Of a stretch of 18,814 nucleotides of DNA, positions 1-7,943 are shown in pieces. Location of the stretch: positions 1 to 18,814 of the forward strand of contig DAORDI010000088.1 of assembly GCA_035345895.1 (NCBI GenBank). The letters are read 5' to 3'. The notes beneath the pieces are model-generated. The model had not been told where the DNA came from. It saw only the letters and a list, made by a program, of their open reading frames with translations, and did not search any database. How positions within the stretch are numbered: the stretch's first letter is position 1; every line of letters starts with the position of its first letter. The DNA comes from DAORDI01 sp035345895. Lineage in GTDB: Bacteria > Spirochaetota > Leptospiria > Leptospirales > Leptospiraceae. The translations under genes and the position numbers were made by a program.

Positions 1-36
1 AAGTCTTCTTTTCATTATTTTCATAAAATTAATGAT

Positions 37-64
37 GTATCTGCGTAAGGTGAGTGTTTAAAAA
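37..64 (+). promoter_or_regulatory. Recurrent upstream motif, copy A
   Basis: The sequence TCTGCGTAAGGTGAGTG followed by TTTAAAAA lies about 90 bases before the secreted-protein gene that starts at 154 and points the same way. Near-copies occur at 4774-4797 (+), 9261-9286 (-) and 13230-13257 (-), each upstream of a gene or gene remnant on the same strand. An AAAATTAATG just before it matches the same position in the 9.3 and 13.25 kb copies. A promoter element or regulator site is inferred from position and recurrence only. Confidence 0.4.
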
Positions 65-153
65 GCAGCAGACTGTAAAAGAATTTATAAACGAAAGCTC
101 GAAAAGCACTCATCATCCCGATAGGCGAGCAGTTGCAAAAAAAGGAGATAAAT

Positions 154-813
154 ATGAAAAGTATAATCTTGACAGGGGCCCTATTGCTGTCCGGGATTAC
201 CCTGTATTCTCAGGAACAGACAGAGATTTTAGAGTTTACTGCATTCGGAACATTCAACCCAAAAGACTCAGAATCCAAAAGAGAGAAAAACTGCAGAGGG
301 GGGTTTAATAATCATATTCATATTCTTTTTCAAAGTGAATACAGACTGATTGGATCATATCCTGATTTCAGGTTTTCAGCAGTACATAAGGACTCCAGTA
401 TGAAGATTCTGGATAAGGGCGAAATAAAATATGATACAAAAACAGGTCTTTGCTCATCTGGAATGAAGCTGGAAATCCCTAAGTCCTCTGTTTACAGTCT
501 TGTGAGTTCCCAAAAAGAAAACGGATTTAAAGACAATGGTACCGCAGTATTTTATTATAATAAGAAACTTGATAAAGAATCGCTATATTTGAGTTATCTT
601 TCCTGTTTTAACTCGAAGGAATCCTTTTCGGTATTAATTAAAACAGCTCTTGGCAGCGTGAACGAAGGAACTTCTGGCAGAATAAATTTAAGCTTTCCTC
701 CGGGAACAGTCTATTCCAAATGTGAGATTTTTAAGAATTCAGACTGCAGCTGCAGAATCGCTTTCAGCAGAAAGAATTTGAAAGAGGAAATCAGGGGGTC
801 GTTCAAAAAATGA
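154..813 (+). CDS. Secreted protein of unknown function
   Basis: A 219-residue protein is read from ATG 154. The start is chosen because AAAGGAG sits about 6 bases before it, and the next residues form a typical Sec signal: MKS, a hydrophobic stretch ILTGALLLSGITL, then a likely cut after YSQ. An in-frame start 21 bases earlier would put extra charged residues before the signal and has no ribosome site. The mature part has no motif I recognise and no further membrane segment. It has several cysteines, including a CSC near the C-terminus, which fits an exported disulfide-bonded protein. The stop overlaps the start of the next gene (ATGA), so the two are probably translationally coupled and work in the same envelope process. 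Confidence 0.8.
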   Translation: MKSIILTGALLLSGITLYSQEQTEILEFTAFGTFNPKDSESKREKNCRGGFNNHIHILFQSEYRLIGSYPDFRFSAVHKDSSMKILDKGEIKYDTKTGLCSSGMKLEIPKSSVYSLVSSQKENGFKDNGTAVFYYNKKLDKESLYLSYLSCFNSKESFSVLIKTALGSVNEGTSGRINLSFPPGTVYSKCEIFKNSDCSCRIAFSRKNLKEEIRGSFKK

Positions 814-2588
814 TAAAAATAATCATAAATATTATTACTGTATTGCTTGTTCTTCAAAACTGCCGCACAGCAGATTCAGGAATTCGGGAGAATCAGCCAA
901 AAGGTCAGAACAGTACCGAAGCATTGAGCAGCAGTCCGAAAAGCAAAAAGGATTTCCTTCAGAAAATTGATTCATCAGCAGGTGAAACAAAAGCTCAGAG
1001 CAGAATGGATTATGCAGTCTTCCTGGAATCGGTGAATCAGTTTGATGACGGGGTTGAGCAGATCAATCTGATTATAAAAGAAAATCCCGGTCTGAAGCAC
1101 TGGCAGCTGACAGATATTGCTTATAAACTCGGAATGTGGAAGGGTCATCAGGAAACCGTATCCAGGAATTATGCAAAAGCACTGGACTGGTATAATTGGG
1201 CATATTCATTTCGAAAAAATGATCCGAAAAATAAAGAGAACTGGACTCTGGAAAACCTGATTGATGCCTCATCAGGCGCTCTTAAAACCCCCCTGAAAAA
1301 AGATGCAGCAGTTCACAGATGTGCAGGAGTTTTTATTGATAAGGTTTCCATTCATGAAACCTCCGACGGGAAAAGGTATGACATTGAAAATGCTTCAACC
1401 CCGATTATGAAAGAACGTCAGATCCTTTTTCAGTCCGTACTTCGGATGATCATTGAAAGAGTCACTGAGGGAGGAATGACTCTGGAGTTCAGAAATTTTG
1501 ATACAGACTCAATCCAGCTGTCTTTGAAGGGCACGGACAATCTGAAACCGCCTCTCGGAGAACTTTTCCAGAAACTGACTAAGGAATTTGACAGTATATT
1601 TCCTTATTTTGACGGGACAGGCTTTACTGGAGGATCCTGGGGAGGAGGAACAAATTATCCTATCATTACAGAGCATTATTATTCTCATTTAAGAGGATTC
1701 GTTCAGCATTCAGCGAGTTGGGTGGACTCTTCCGCTTATCAGGTGCTCTATCATGAGTTTTTCCACAGTATAGAAGATATTGCAGGCATAACGCCAAAAC
1801 ACGGGTTCTTTCCGGAAAATCGAAAACATTTTCCAGGGTGGAAAGGCAGAGATGAATACGACTATTTCAAATGGCATTTTGAAACTGGCCTCAGAAAGAA
1901 ACCTTGGACTGAACTGAATTATTTAAAGAATCAGAAAAATGAAGAAGTCTGGCCGGATGAATTCACCAGCAGAGTCAGAAGCAGACTGGATGCTCTGCCT
2001 TATCAGAATAAAAAGGAATCGGGTCTTCTTGTCCGGAAAGGACTGGAAATCTGGAATCAGAAAAAGGATGAATTGTCTGCATCCAGACTGATGAATGAAG
2101 CATTGACTAAAAATCCATATCGTTTCGAGGCACTGAAATTTCTTGCCGACAGAGCTTATGATAAGAAAGAATACAGTAAAGCAATGAAATATTACAGTCA
2201 GTACAATGATATATATTATGATCCGAATATATATCTGCATATAGGTCATCATTATATGTGGGTTGTAAATGACCGTGCAAAAGCAGAAGAGGCTTATCTG
2301 TCCTATCTGAAACAGTTTCCCAAAACAAAGGAGGAAGGAAAATTTCAAGTGTATCTTGCCAGGGTCTATGAAGAAATGAAAGACTATTCAAATGCTAAAA
2401 AGTATTATGAAAAGGCATATAAAGAAAATCAGGACAATGCAGCTGTGCCTCAAGGATGTTTCAGACTGGCCTATATTTTGAATGAAGTGGACGGCAATAA
2501 GTCCGAAGCCAAAAAATGGCTCGATATTTCCATTCAGAAAGGGTACGGAACTGAAGCGGTTGAGTATAAAAAAAGAGCCGGGTTATAA
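810..2588 (+). CDS. Lipoprotein with HExxH motif and C-terminal TPR-like repeats
   Basis: This 592-residue protein begins in an ATGA overlap with the previous gene. Residues 1-17 are a hydrophobic signal ending in LVLQ-N-C, a relaxed spirochaete-type lipobox with Cys18 as the lipidated residue. A serine/lysine-rich linker follows. A central domain carries YHEFFH (His315, Glu316, His319), which fits the HExxH zinc site of gluzincin-type metallopeptidases. The third zinc ligand cannot be assigned, although the region around 340-400 has several Glu and His residues. Residues about 420-585 are helical repeats resembling TPRs, with paired motifs such as KEYSKAMKYYSQY and KDYSNAKKYYEKAY. By inference it is an envelope-anchored peptidase, or an inactive relative, with a protein-binding tail. 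The family is not one I can name. The coupled upstream gene may encode a partner or substrate. Confidence 0.82.
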   Translation: MIKIIINIITVLLVLQNCRTADSGIRENQPKGQNSTEALSSSPKSKKDFLQKIDSSAGETKAQSRMDYAVFLESVNQFDDGVEQINLIIKENPGLKHWQLTDIAYKLGMWKGHQETVSRNYAKALDWYNWAYSFRKNDPKNKENWTLENLIDASSGALKTPLKKDAAVHRCAGVFIDKVSIHETSDGKRYDIENASTPIMKERQILFQSVLRMIIERVTEGGMTLEFRNFDTDSIQLSLKGTDNLKPPLGELFQKLTKEFDSIFPYFDGTGFTGGSWGGGTNYPIITEHYYSHLRGFVQHSASWVDSSAYQVLYHEFFHSIEDIAGITPKHGFFPENRKHFPGWKGRDEYDYFKWHFETGLRKKPWTELNYLKNQKNEEVWPDEFTSRVRSRLDALPYQNKKESGLLVRKGLEIWNQKKDELSASRLMNEALTKNPYRFEALKFLADRAYDKKEYSKAMKYYSQYNDIYYDPNIYLHIGHHYMWVVNDRAKAEEAYLSYLKQFPKTKEEGKFQVYLARVYEEMKDYSNAKKYYEKAYKENQDNAAVPQGCFRLAYILNEVDGNKSEAKKWLDISIQKGYGTEAVEYKKRAGL

Positions 2589-2741
2589 ACGGATAAATTC
2601 TGCTGAAAATAAGTTATCTGCTGCTGTGATCTGAAGAAAAGGAAACGGAAGTGAACAAGGAAATACTGAGAAAGATTACCAGATCAGGAAAGTCCAAGTT
2701 TCTTTCTGCAGACTATCTGTTTTAATTCGAATGGGAAGATG

Positions 2742-2776
2742 AGAAAAGAGACTGATATTTTATCAGACTCTTTTCT
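2742..2776. terminator. Bidirectional hairpin terminator between convergent genes
   Basis: AGAAAAGAG-A-CTGATA, a TTT loop, then TATCAG-A-CTCTTTTCT form a stem of 15 pairs with one A-A mismatch. It lies in the 214-base gap between the convergent lipoprotein genes. The purine-rich/T-rich arms would place T-rich RNA at the 3' side in either direction. The rest of the gap (2589-2741) shows no convincing gene. Confidence 0.7.
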
Positions 2777-2802
2777 TGTGTTCAGATTTCTAACCGTCAC
2801 AG

Positions 2803-3447
2803 CTATCTGCAGTCTTCCAGTGGAGTGTCTTCTAACGGATAACAGTTTGGATTTGCATTTGCAGTGCTATTATTGAAAGTCACCTTGATTTTTTTTCCAT
2901 CTTTCCTGATGACAAACCCTTCTCCCTGAAGATAAGATTTGACATAAGTACCTTCATGAGCCACAATCTTCCCTTTGTACTCTTTATAATAATCATTCTG
3001 TTCCAGGAATGTTATCTTACCATTTCCTTCTCTTTCATCATCAGCATATGTTCCTTCATGAAGATACTGGTATTTTTTGGAATACATTTTTCCTGACCCA
3101 TGTGAAAGACTTTGTTTAAAACCCCCTGTATAATAACCTTCAGTACAGTAGGTTAATGTTCCCTGTCCTTCAAACTCTCCATTCTTAAAATCACCTATAT
3201 AAAAACCGCCGCTGGCAAATCTCATCTCGCCTTTTCCGTTTTCGCAGTCTCCCTCTACACATACCCCAGGGATGCACTCTTTTTTATCCTTTAAGCAGTC
3301 GCCTAATTTTCCATAGAGATTTCCACCGGTCGTTTCCTCGCATTTTCTTGTGACAGGCGGATTCTCCAGCCTCTTTTTCTTGCAATCTGCAATGTTTAAT
3401 CCCGCTGTCAGAATCAGTAAAGAAATGAGATATTTTTTGGGTTTCAT
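2803..3447 (-). CDS. Cysteine-rich MORN-repeat lipoprotein
   Basis: A 214-residue protein. The start is supported by AAAGGAGGG about 6 bases upstream on the minus strand. MKPKKYLISLLILTAGLNIAD precedes Cys22, a spirochaete-type lipoprotein signal. A cysteine-rich stretch (Cys36, 51, 57, 62, 68) follows. Then come MORN-type repeats over about residues 68-175, visible as GKGEMRFASGGFYIGDFKNG, GQGTLTYCTEGYYTGGF, GSGKMYS and GNGKITF. MORN repeats form beta-hairpin solenoids used as scaffolds or for lipid and protein contact. In bacteria of this group such lipoproteins are common and mostly uncharacterised. It is monocistronic: its 3' end faces the 592-residue lipoprotein gene across a terminator. 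No enzyme motif is visible. Confidence 0.85.
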   Translation of the reverse strand: MKPKKYLISLLILTAGLNIADCKKKRLENPPVTRKCEETTGGNLYGKLGDCLKDKKECIPGVCVEGDCENGKGEMRFASGGFYIGDFKNGEFEGQGTLTYCTEGYYTGGFKQSLSHGSGKMYSKKYQYLHEGTYADDEREGNGKITFLEQNDYYKEYKGKIVAHEGTYVKSYLQGEGFVIRKDGKKIKVTFNNSTANANPNCYPLEDTPLEDCR

Positions 3448-3560
3448 TTAAACCCTCCTTTGGCAATTAGAAATGGTCATAGTCAGTGAAGCACAGTTAC
3501 TGAACGACTTCACATTTGTGCATCCTATCTCATGTTCAATAATTTGTCGACTGGAAAATG

Positions 3561-3601
3561 AGGAGCTCCTTATAGGAGAATCATTTTATTATAAAATCAT
3601 T
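3561..3601. repeat. Stacked palindromes in the divergent gap 3448-3862
   Basis: The gap between the divergent MORN gene and the gene at 3863 holds AGGAGCTCCT (a perfect 10-base palindrome at 3561-3570). It overlaps CTCCT-TAT-AGGAG (3566-3578). A near-perfect dyad built on ATTTTA-TTA-TAAAAT follows (3583-3597, within 3579-3601). These could be operator sites or RNA hairpins for either gene. Nothing else in this gap looks like a gene. Confidence 0.35.
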
Positions 3602-3862
3602 CTTTTCTCTCTTCAGTCTCCTGTAAGTTCTTTAAATTTTTGAGGGAAGCAGAATATTTTCCTGTTGATTTATTTTGAGTTTTTGTTTTTGGTTTCTTCA
3701 AATAAAGTTTTTATGGTTCTTGATCGGAGAGTCCATTTTATTTTAAATATGAATGAGATCAAAGAATCGGTTTTCTGAAAGTTTAGACAGAAGTCTGGAA
3801 TTGATATAGGCAGTTTTGTCTGCAGAACGGAACAGTTGAAACAGGAAAAAGGAGAATATCGA

Positions 3863-4426
3863 ATGAAGAACAAAAAAGACACTGAGAAAAATGGCCGAAG
3901 CAGGCTGATCAGCGAATCTTCTGTCAGACTGGCTGAGAAATTCAGACCTCTCATAACCGAAAAAAGAAGTAAACTTGACCCTGACGGCTACACAGTTCAT
4001 AATGAGTTTGAAATAGAGATTACCAAAACGAATCTGGTGATTCTGGTAAACACAGGATGGAACTGCGGGTGGACAGTTAAAAAAGCACCGAAAAAATCTG
4101 AATTCCAGTCGGGAGACCGTTTATGTGCAAGCGACTGGATGATAGACAATTACGGCCCGGAAGGTATTGCATTAAAATATAATGATAAAGAATTTGTAGT
4201 CAACTGGCACGATCAGCCGGAAATACGCGACAAGGTAGTTCAGTCCGAGGCTCAGAAATTTGCGGAGAATCTGAGGGAGACTCTGAAGGCTGGGTCATTT
4301 CTCGAGCTGGCTGAAATCTGCTGGTATCTTACCGATGCGGATGAGGTTGGACTTTGGAGAATGCGCAATGTGGCAAGGGTGACACTGAATCCTTCTGATG
4401 CCAGAAGTTTTTCTGACAGAACCTGA
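3863..4426 (+). CDS. Hypothetical cytosolic protein
   Basis: A 187-residue protein. ATG 3863 is preferred over the in-frame ATG 27 bases earlier because GGAG lies 8 bases before it (3851-3854). The N-terminus is highly charged (MKNKKDTEKNGRSR), with no signal peptide or membrane segment, so a cytosolic location is likely. The middle is beta-rich (EIEITKTNLVILVNTGWNCGW) and has a tryptophan/aspartate-rich part around VVNWHDQPEIRDK. The C-terminal third is helical (FAENLRETLKAGSFLELAEICWYL). I do not recognise the family. It is probably a single-gene unit: its upstream neighbour is divergent, and 610 non-coding bases follow before the next gene. Confidence 0.7.
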   Translation: MKNKKDTEKNGRSRLISESSVRLAEKFRPLITEKRSKLDPDGYTVHNEFEIEITKTNLVILVNTGWNCGWTVKKAPKKSEFQSGDRLCASDWMIDNYGPEGIALKYNDKEFVVNWHDQPEIRDKVVQSEAQKFAENLRETLKAGSFLELAEICWYLTDADEVGLWRMRNVARVTLNPSDARSFSDRT

Positions 4427-4504
4427 AAATAATCAGTGCACCTATTTAAATTATCCAATTTCTAATGAAATTTTCATAAAATCATTTGGTCATTGACTGT
4501 ATTA

Positions 4505-4690
4505 CTCAGATTTCTAATCTCGCTACGCTCGATTAGAAATCAAAAATGGTAGGGATGCCTACCGGCATTGGTTTAAAGGGGCTTAAGCAGCCCCTTTAAA
4601 ATCCCCGCCCTTGCTCACATTCAGTGTCGACCAGAACTGATTTTAAACCAATATTTCATCGATCCTATTATAATCTAATTAGAAATCTGG
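4505..4690. mobile_element. Nested inverted-repeat element, candidate MITE
   Basis: CAGATTTCTAAT (4507-4518) and ATTAGAAATCTG (4678-4689) are perfect 12-base inverted termini. GTATTA flanks both ends (4499-4504 and 4691-4696), as a 6-base target duplication would. Inside are GATTTCTAATC/GATTAGAAATC (4509-4519/4531-4541), GGTAGG-GATG-CCTACC (4548-4563) and TTTAAAGGGGCT/AGCCCCTTTAAA (4572-4583/4589-4600). ATTGGTTTAAA/TTTAAACCAAT (4567-4577/4642-4652) overlaps the last stem, so the two are alternative pairings. There is no coding capacity. A structured RNA is the alternative reading. The remaining sequence up to the synthetase gene at 5037 holds the motif pair listed next and a TTAAGCCCCTT (4854-4864) complementary to 4576-4586. 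Confidence 0.5.
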
Positions 4691-4715
4691 GTATTAAGTT
4701 TACAGATCATTGAAT

Positions 4716-4797
4716 ATGAGTAACTCACCTTATGCCTGCCCTCCCTAATGCTGTACAATTGACAATACACCGCTTTGCGTAACGTGAGTGAGTAAAA
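4716..4797. promoter_or_regulatory. Inverted pair of the recurrent upstream motif, copies E and B
   Basis: TTTGCGTAACGTGAGTGAGTAAAA (written here in two parts: TTTGCGTAACGTGAGT then GAGTAAAA) lies at 4774-4797 on the plus strand, about 240 bases before the acyl-CoA synthetase start. A second copy, GGCATAAGGTGAGTTACTCAT on the minus strand, lies at 4716-4736 (its core GCATAAGGTGAGT). The two form an imperfect inverted repeat: ACTCACCTTATGC (4723-4735) against GCGTAACGTGAGT (4777-4789). The plus copy is oriented to drive or control the synthetase operon. The minus copy points at a region with no gene on that strand. Confidence 0.4.
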
Positions 4798-5036
4798 GGT
4801 GAGGGTTTCAGTAGGTGTTCAGTCTTGGCTTCCAATTCTGCGAACGGGTTTTTTTAAGCCCCTTAGATGCTTCCGGATTTGTGAATCGGGCAAGTCGAGA
4901 AATTGCATAAGTATTCTTTATTCGGCTTTTGGGACGTACAAATAAGTCTGTCTTGCTGTAAATGAATTGTCTTCTCACTGCATATTTTGAATCTTGGATG
5001 AAAATCATCCAACGGATGCACCCGGAGAAATGCAGA

Positions 5037-6929
5037 ATGATAAAAAATACTCTGCTTGATGTATTTGAAAAGGCCTCGCGAAACAGGGATCAGGCATTTT
5101 ATACCAAAGACAGATTCAAGTTTTTCAGAGCGGAATCCTTCACCTCTCTTTATGAGAAGGCTGAGACCCTGGCACTTTTCCTGATGGACAAAGGAATTAA
5201 AAAGGGAGACAGGGTCTCCGTTTTTTCCGACAACAGGGCAGAATGGATGATCGCTGATATGGCAATCCTTCTCGCTGGTGCAGTCACTGTTCCCAGAGGT
5301 TCTGATTCCACTGAGACCGAAATAGAATTCATACTGAATCACAGTGAATCCTCTCTTGTTTTCATCGAACATCAGAGACTTTATAAAAAAATTTCCAGAG
5401 TTCTTTCTGAAAAGAAAATCCCCGTCATTGTTCTGGACAGTGCATTTCCTAAAGAGATTATATCACAGAATCATTTTTTCAGCATACATGATATTGTGCA
5501 GAACAGATCTGCTCTTGTCCCAAGACTAAGTGAGCTGAAAAAGGTGAGAGATTCTGTCACCGGGGATGACCTTTTCACAATCATTTATACATCAGGAACA
5601 ACAGGTAATCCGAAAGGAGTGATGCTGACTCATTCGAATATGATGTATCAGCTGAAAATTGTTCCCCAGGTTCTGGACATCAGTCAGACGGACAGAATTC
5701 TTTCCATCCTCCCTGTCTGGCATATATTTGAAAGATTTATGCATTATTCCGTAATTGATTCCGGAGCCTGCTGCTATTATACAAACATCAAGGATCTGAT
5801 GGAAGACTTTATCCGTGTAAAACCGACTCTGATGGCATCTGCTCCCCGTCTCTGGGAACAGGTATACCATAAACTGCACGAAAGAATCGAAAAAACTGAG
5901 GCACTGAACAGGGAGCTTTTTAATATATCTTACGGAATCAAGCAGAGTCTTCACAGGGCATGGAATATTTTTACGGACAATACTGCCGAGACTAGAAAGA
6001 AAAATTTTCTGGAATCTCTGACTGATAAAATAGGTGCACTTATCAAGACTGCGGTACTGAAACTTCCGGATATGTATATGGATCCTATTTTCCTTGTCCG
6101 AGTGAGAGCGATGCTGGGAGGAGAGCTGAAGGGAACACTCTCCGGGGGAGGTGCACTTCCTGTGCATATAGACGAATTCTTCAATGCTATCGGAATTCCT
6201 GTTTACGAGGGATACGGAATGACAGAATGTTCTCCTCTCATCTCACTCCGTCCTAAAGGAAGAATCATTGAAGGAACAGTAGGATTCACTCCGGAGGGAA
6301 CACAGGTCAGACTGATGAAAGAGGACGGGACCGCTGCAGCCCAGGGAGAGCAGGGAGTCATTTTCGTAAAAGGTCCAGGTGTAATGAAGGGATATTATAA
6401 GAATCCTGATACTACAGCTCTTGTACTGAATGACGGATGGATGAATACCGGTGACATTGGTGTTGTTTCAGTCAATGGAGCATTGAGCATCAGAGGACGG
6501 GCAAAGGATACTATTGTCCTTCTCAGCGGGGAAAACGTAGAGCCGGTTCCGATTGAAACCATTCTCACTCAGCACGTAATGATTGAACAGGCTGTTGTAG
6601 TGGGCCAGGACAGGAAGCATCTGGGAGTGCTTATCTGGCCGAATTATGAAAAACTGGAAGATGCAGGATATGCAGTTTCCGAACACGACAAGTCTCTTGA
6701 TCTGAATCAGCACAAGGAAATCAGGCATCTTTTCCTTTCAATTGTGCACAGGCTGATCGGTGAAGAGAACGGGTTCAAGAGTTTTGAGCGTGTCACGGAT
6801 CTGAGATTCCTTCCGGACAAACTCAGAGTAGGAGAGACTCTCACAAATCTTCAGAAAATTAAGCGGAACGTTGTGTTCAGCAAATATGAGAACCTGATTC
6901 AATCTATGTACGGAGATCATCACTTATGA
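5037..6929 (+). CDS. Long-chain fatty acid-CoA ligase (AMP-forming)
   Basis: A 630-residue acyl-adenylate-forming enzyme that activates fatty acids to acyl-CoA via acyl-AMP. ATG 5037 is chosen: GGAG (5024-5027) lies 9 bases upstream, and the family N-terminus (LLDVFEKASRNRDQAFY) begins there. In-frame ATGs back to 4962 lack a ribosome site. The phosphate loop is YTSGTTGNPKG at 184-194. The adenine/acyl site is GYGMTE at 392-397. Further on are the TGD motif (WMNTGDIG), the hinge region (RGRAKDTIVLLSGENVEP) and a C-terminal catalytic-lysine context (TNLQKIKR). Length and motifs match the FadD15-type long-chain ligases. There is no signal peptide; it is probably cytosolic or membrane-associated. 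It overlaps the hydrolase gene by ATGA, so the two are coupled. Substrate chain length cannot be read from sequence. Confidence 0.93.
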   Translation: MIKNTLLDVFEKASRNRDQAFYTKDRFKFFRAESFTSLYEKAETLALFLMDKGIKKGDRVSVFSDNRAEWMIADMAILLAGAVTVPRGSDSTETEIEFILNHSESSLVFIEHQRLYKKISRVLSEKKIPVIVLDSAFPKEIISQNHFFSIHDIVQNRSALVPRLSELKKVRDSVTGDDLFTIIYTSGTTGNPKGVMLTHSNMMYQLKIVPQVLDISQTDRILSILPVWHIFERFMHYSVIDSGACCYYTNIKDLMEDFIRVKPTLMASAPRLWEQVYHKLHERIEKTEALNRELFNISYGIKQSLHRAWNIFTDNTAETRKKNFLESLTDKIGALIKTAVLKLPDMYMDPIFLVRVRAMLGGELKGTLSGGGALPVHIDEFFNAIGIPVYEGYGMTECSPLISLRPKGRIIEGTVGFTPEGTQVRLMKEDGTAAAQGEQGVIFVKGPGVMKGYYKNPDTTALVLNDGWMNTGDIGVVSVNGALSIRGRAKDTIVLLSGENVEPVPIETILTQHVMIEQAVVVGQDRKHLGVLIWPNYEKLEDAGYAVSEHDKSLDLNQHKEIRHLFLSIVHRLIGEENGFKSFERVTDLRFLPDKLRVGETLTNLQKIKRNVVFSKYENLIQSMYGDHHL

Positions 6930-7894
6930 AAACAAAAATTCTTCTCAGGACTCCTGATCACTGGAATGTAGCACTTTATAAATATCACTGTCCAAAAGTC
7001 ACAAAAAAATATCCTGTGTTTCTTCTTCATGGAATAGCATCCAATCATACAGTATGGGACACTGGATATTCTCAGTATGATTTTTCCCGGAAGCTTACAG
7101 ATGAGGGGTACCAGGTATATGCACTTGATCTGCGGGGCAGACCGGGAAGCGACGGTCCACATACCGGAAGGGGAAGCATGTGGTCGATTGATGATTATCT
7201 GCTCTGTGATCTTCCTGCTGCAATAGAATATATCATAGAAGATTTCGGATCAGAAAAAATTCACTGGGTGGGTCATTCCCTCGGCGGAATTCTGGGTTTT
7301 TTCTATCAGATCAGACATAAGGCATCCAATCTTCAGAGTCTGACAGCATTTGCATCCGCACTTACATATACATTTTCCACAATCAATCATTTCAGAACTT
7401 ATATGGACTATATAAGTGCGCTTATGTATTATCCTGTGGATCTCTGGTACAAAATTGTATATCCCGTGATAGATATGGATACTTATTTTACACGGTTTAT
7501 ATGGAATGCTGACAATCTGGCTCCTGAAGTAAAAAGGGCCATCATTGAAAATACTGTGCAGAAAATTGCAGTCTTGGAATGGAATCAGATAAAGACTATT
7601 TCTGCAGCTGAAGGAATGCCCAGAATCTCCGGCGGTTTCAATCATTATGTTGACGACCGACGGATAGTCACCCCAGCATTTCTGATTACAGGAGACAGGG
7701 ACTGGGTCTGTGCGATTGACGGTGTGGAATGGACTAGAGATCATCTGAAATGCCCGAATAAAATGGCGATATTCGGAAAGGATTACGGAAGTAAAACTCA
7801 TTACGGACATATGGATCTTGTCTGCGGAATCCATGCGCCTGAAGAGACCTGGCCTGCAGCGCTTGACTGGATCAACGAAAGGGATGCTGTATAG
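6926..7894 (+). CDS. Alpha/beta-hydrolase fold protein
   Basis: A 322-residue hydrolase starting within the ATGA overlap with the ligase gene. VFLLHGIASNHTVWD near residues 31-45 is the oxyanion-hole HG region. GHSLGG at 116-121 gives the nucleophile Ser118. GDRDWV at 256-261 offers the acid, most likely Asp259. HYGHMD at 292-297 gives the catalytic His, most likely His295. The triad looks complete, so an active esterase, lipase or thioesterase is expected. No signal peptide is seen. Coupling to an acyl-CoA ligase suggests an acyl ester, acyl-CoA or phospholipid-derived substrate, but the exact reaction is not evident. The gene ends in a terminator whose stem begins inside the last codons. 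Confidence 0.9.
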   Translation: MKTKILLRTPDHWNVALYKYHCPKVTKKYPVFLLHGIASNHTVWDTGYSQYDFSRKLTDEGYQVYALDLRGRPGSDGPHTGRGSMWSIDDYLLCDLPAAIEYIIEDFGSEKIHWVGHSLGGILGFFYQIRHKASNLQSLTAFASALTYTFSTINHFRTYMDYISALMYYPVDLWYKIVYPVIDMDTYFTRFIWNADNLAPEVKRAIIENTVQKIAVLEWNQIKTISAAEGMPRISGGFNHYVDDRRIVTPAFLITGDRDWVCAIDGVEWTRDHLKCPNKMAIFGKDYGSKTHYGHMDLVCGIHAPEETWPAALDWINERDAV

Positions 7895-7908
7895 TTCCCT
7901 TTTTTTTT
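7878..7908 (+). terminator. Rho-independent terminator of the ligase-hydrolase operon
   Basis: AAAGGGA (7878-7884) pairs with TCCCTTT (7896-7902) across an 11-base loop and runs into nine Ts (7900-7908). The left arm lies in the last hydrolase codons and the stop codon is in the loop. Confidence 0.75.
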
Positions 7909-7943
7909 CGTCTGGCTTGTATCGGTCAGCCATTGACTTTCTG

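Noticed and set aside
54..308. 84-codon plus-strand frame at the window start
   Set aside because: It overlaps the start of the secreted-protein gene in another frame, lacks a ribosome site and has no domain features.
1923..2348. 141-codon frame antisense to the HExxH lipoprotein
   Set aside because: It mirrors the AT-rich TPR-coding region, is rich in Phe/Ile as antisense shadows are, and has no start signal.
2651..2725. 24-codon GTG frame (VNKEILRKITRS...) after the 592-residue lipoprotein
   Set aside because: Too short, with only a weak ribosome site; no family signal.
7250..7933. 227-codon minus-strand frame opposite the alpha/beta hydrolase
   Set aside because: The plus-strand frame has a full catalytic triad and operon context; this is its shadow and it crosses the terminator.
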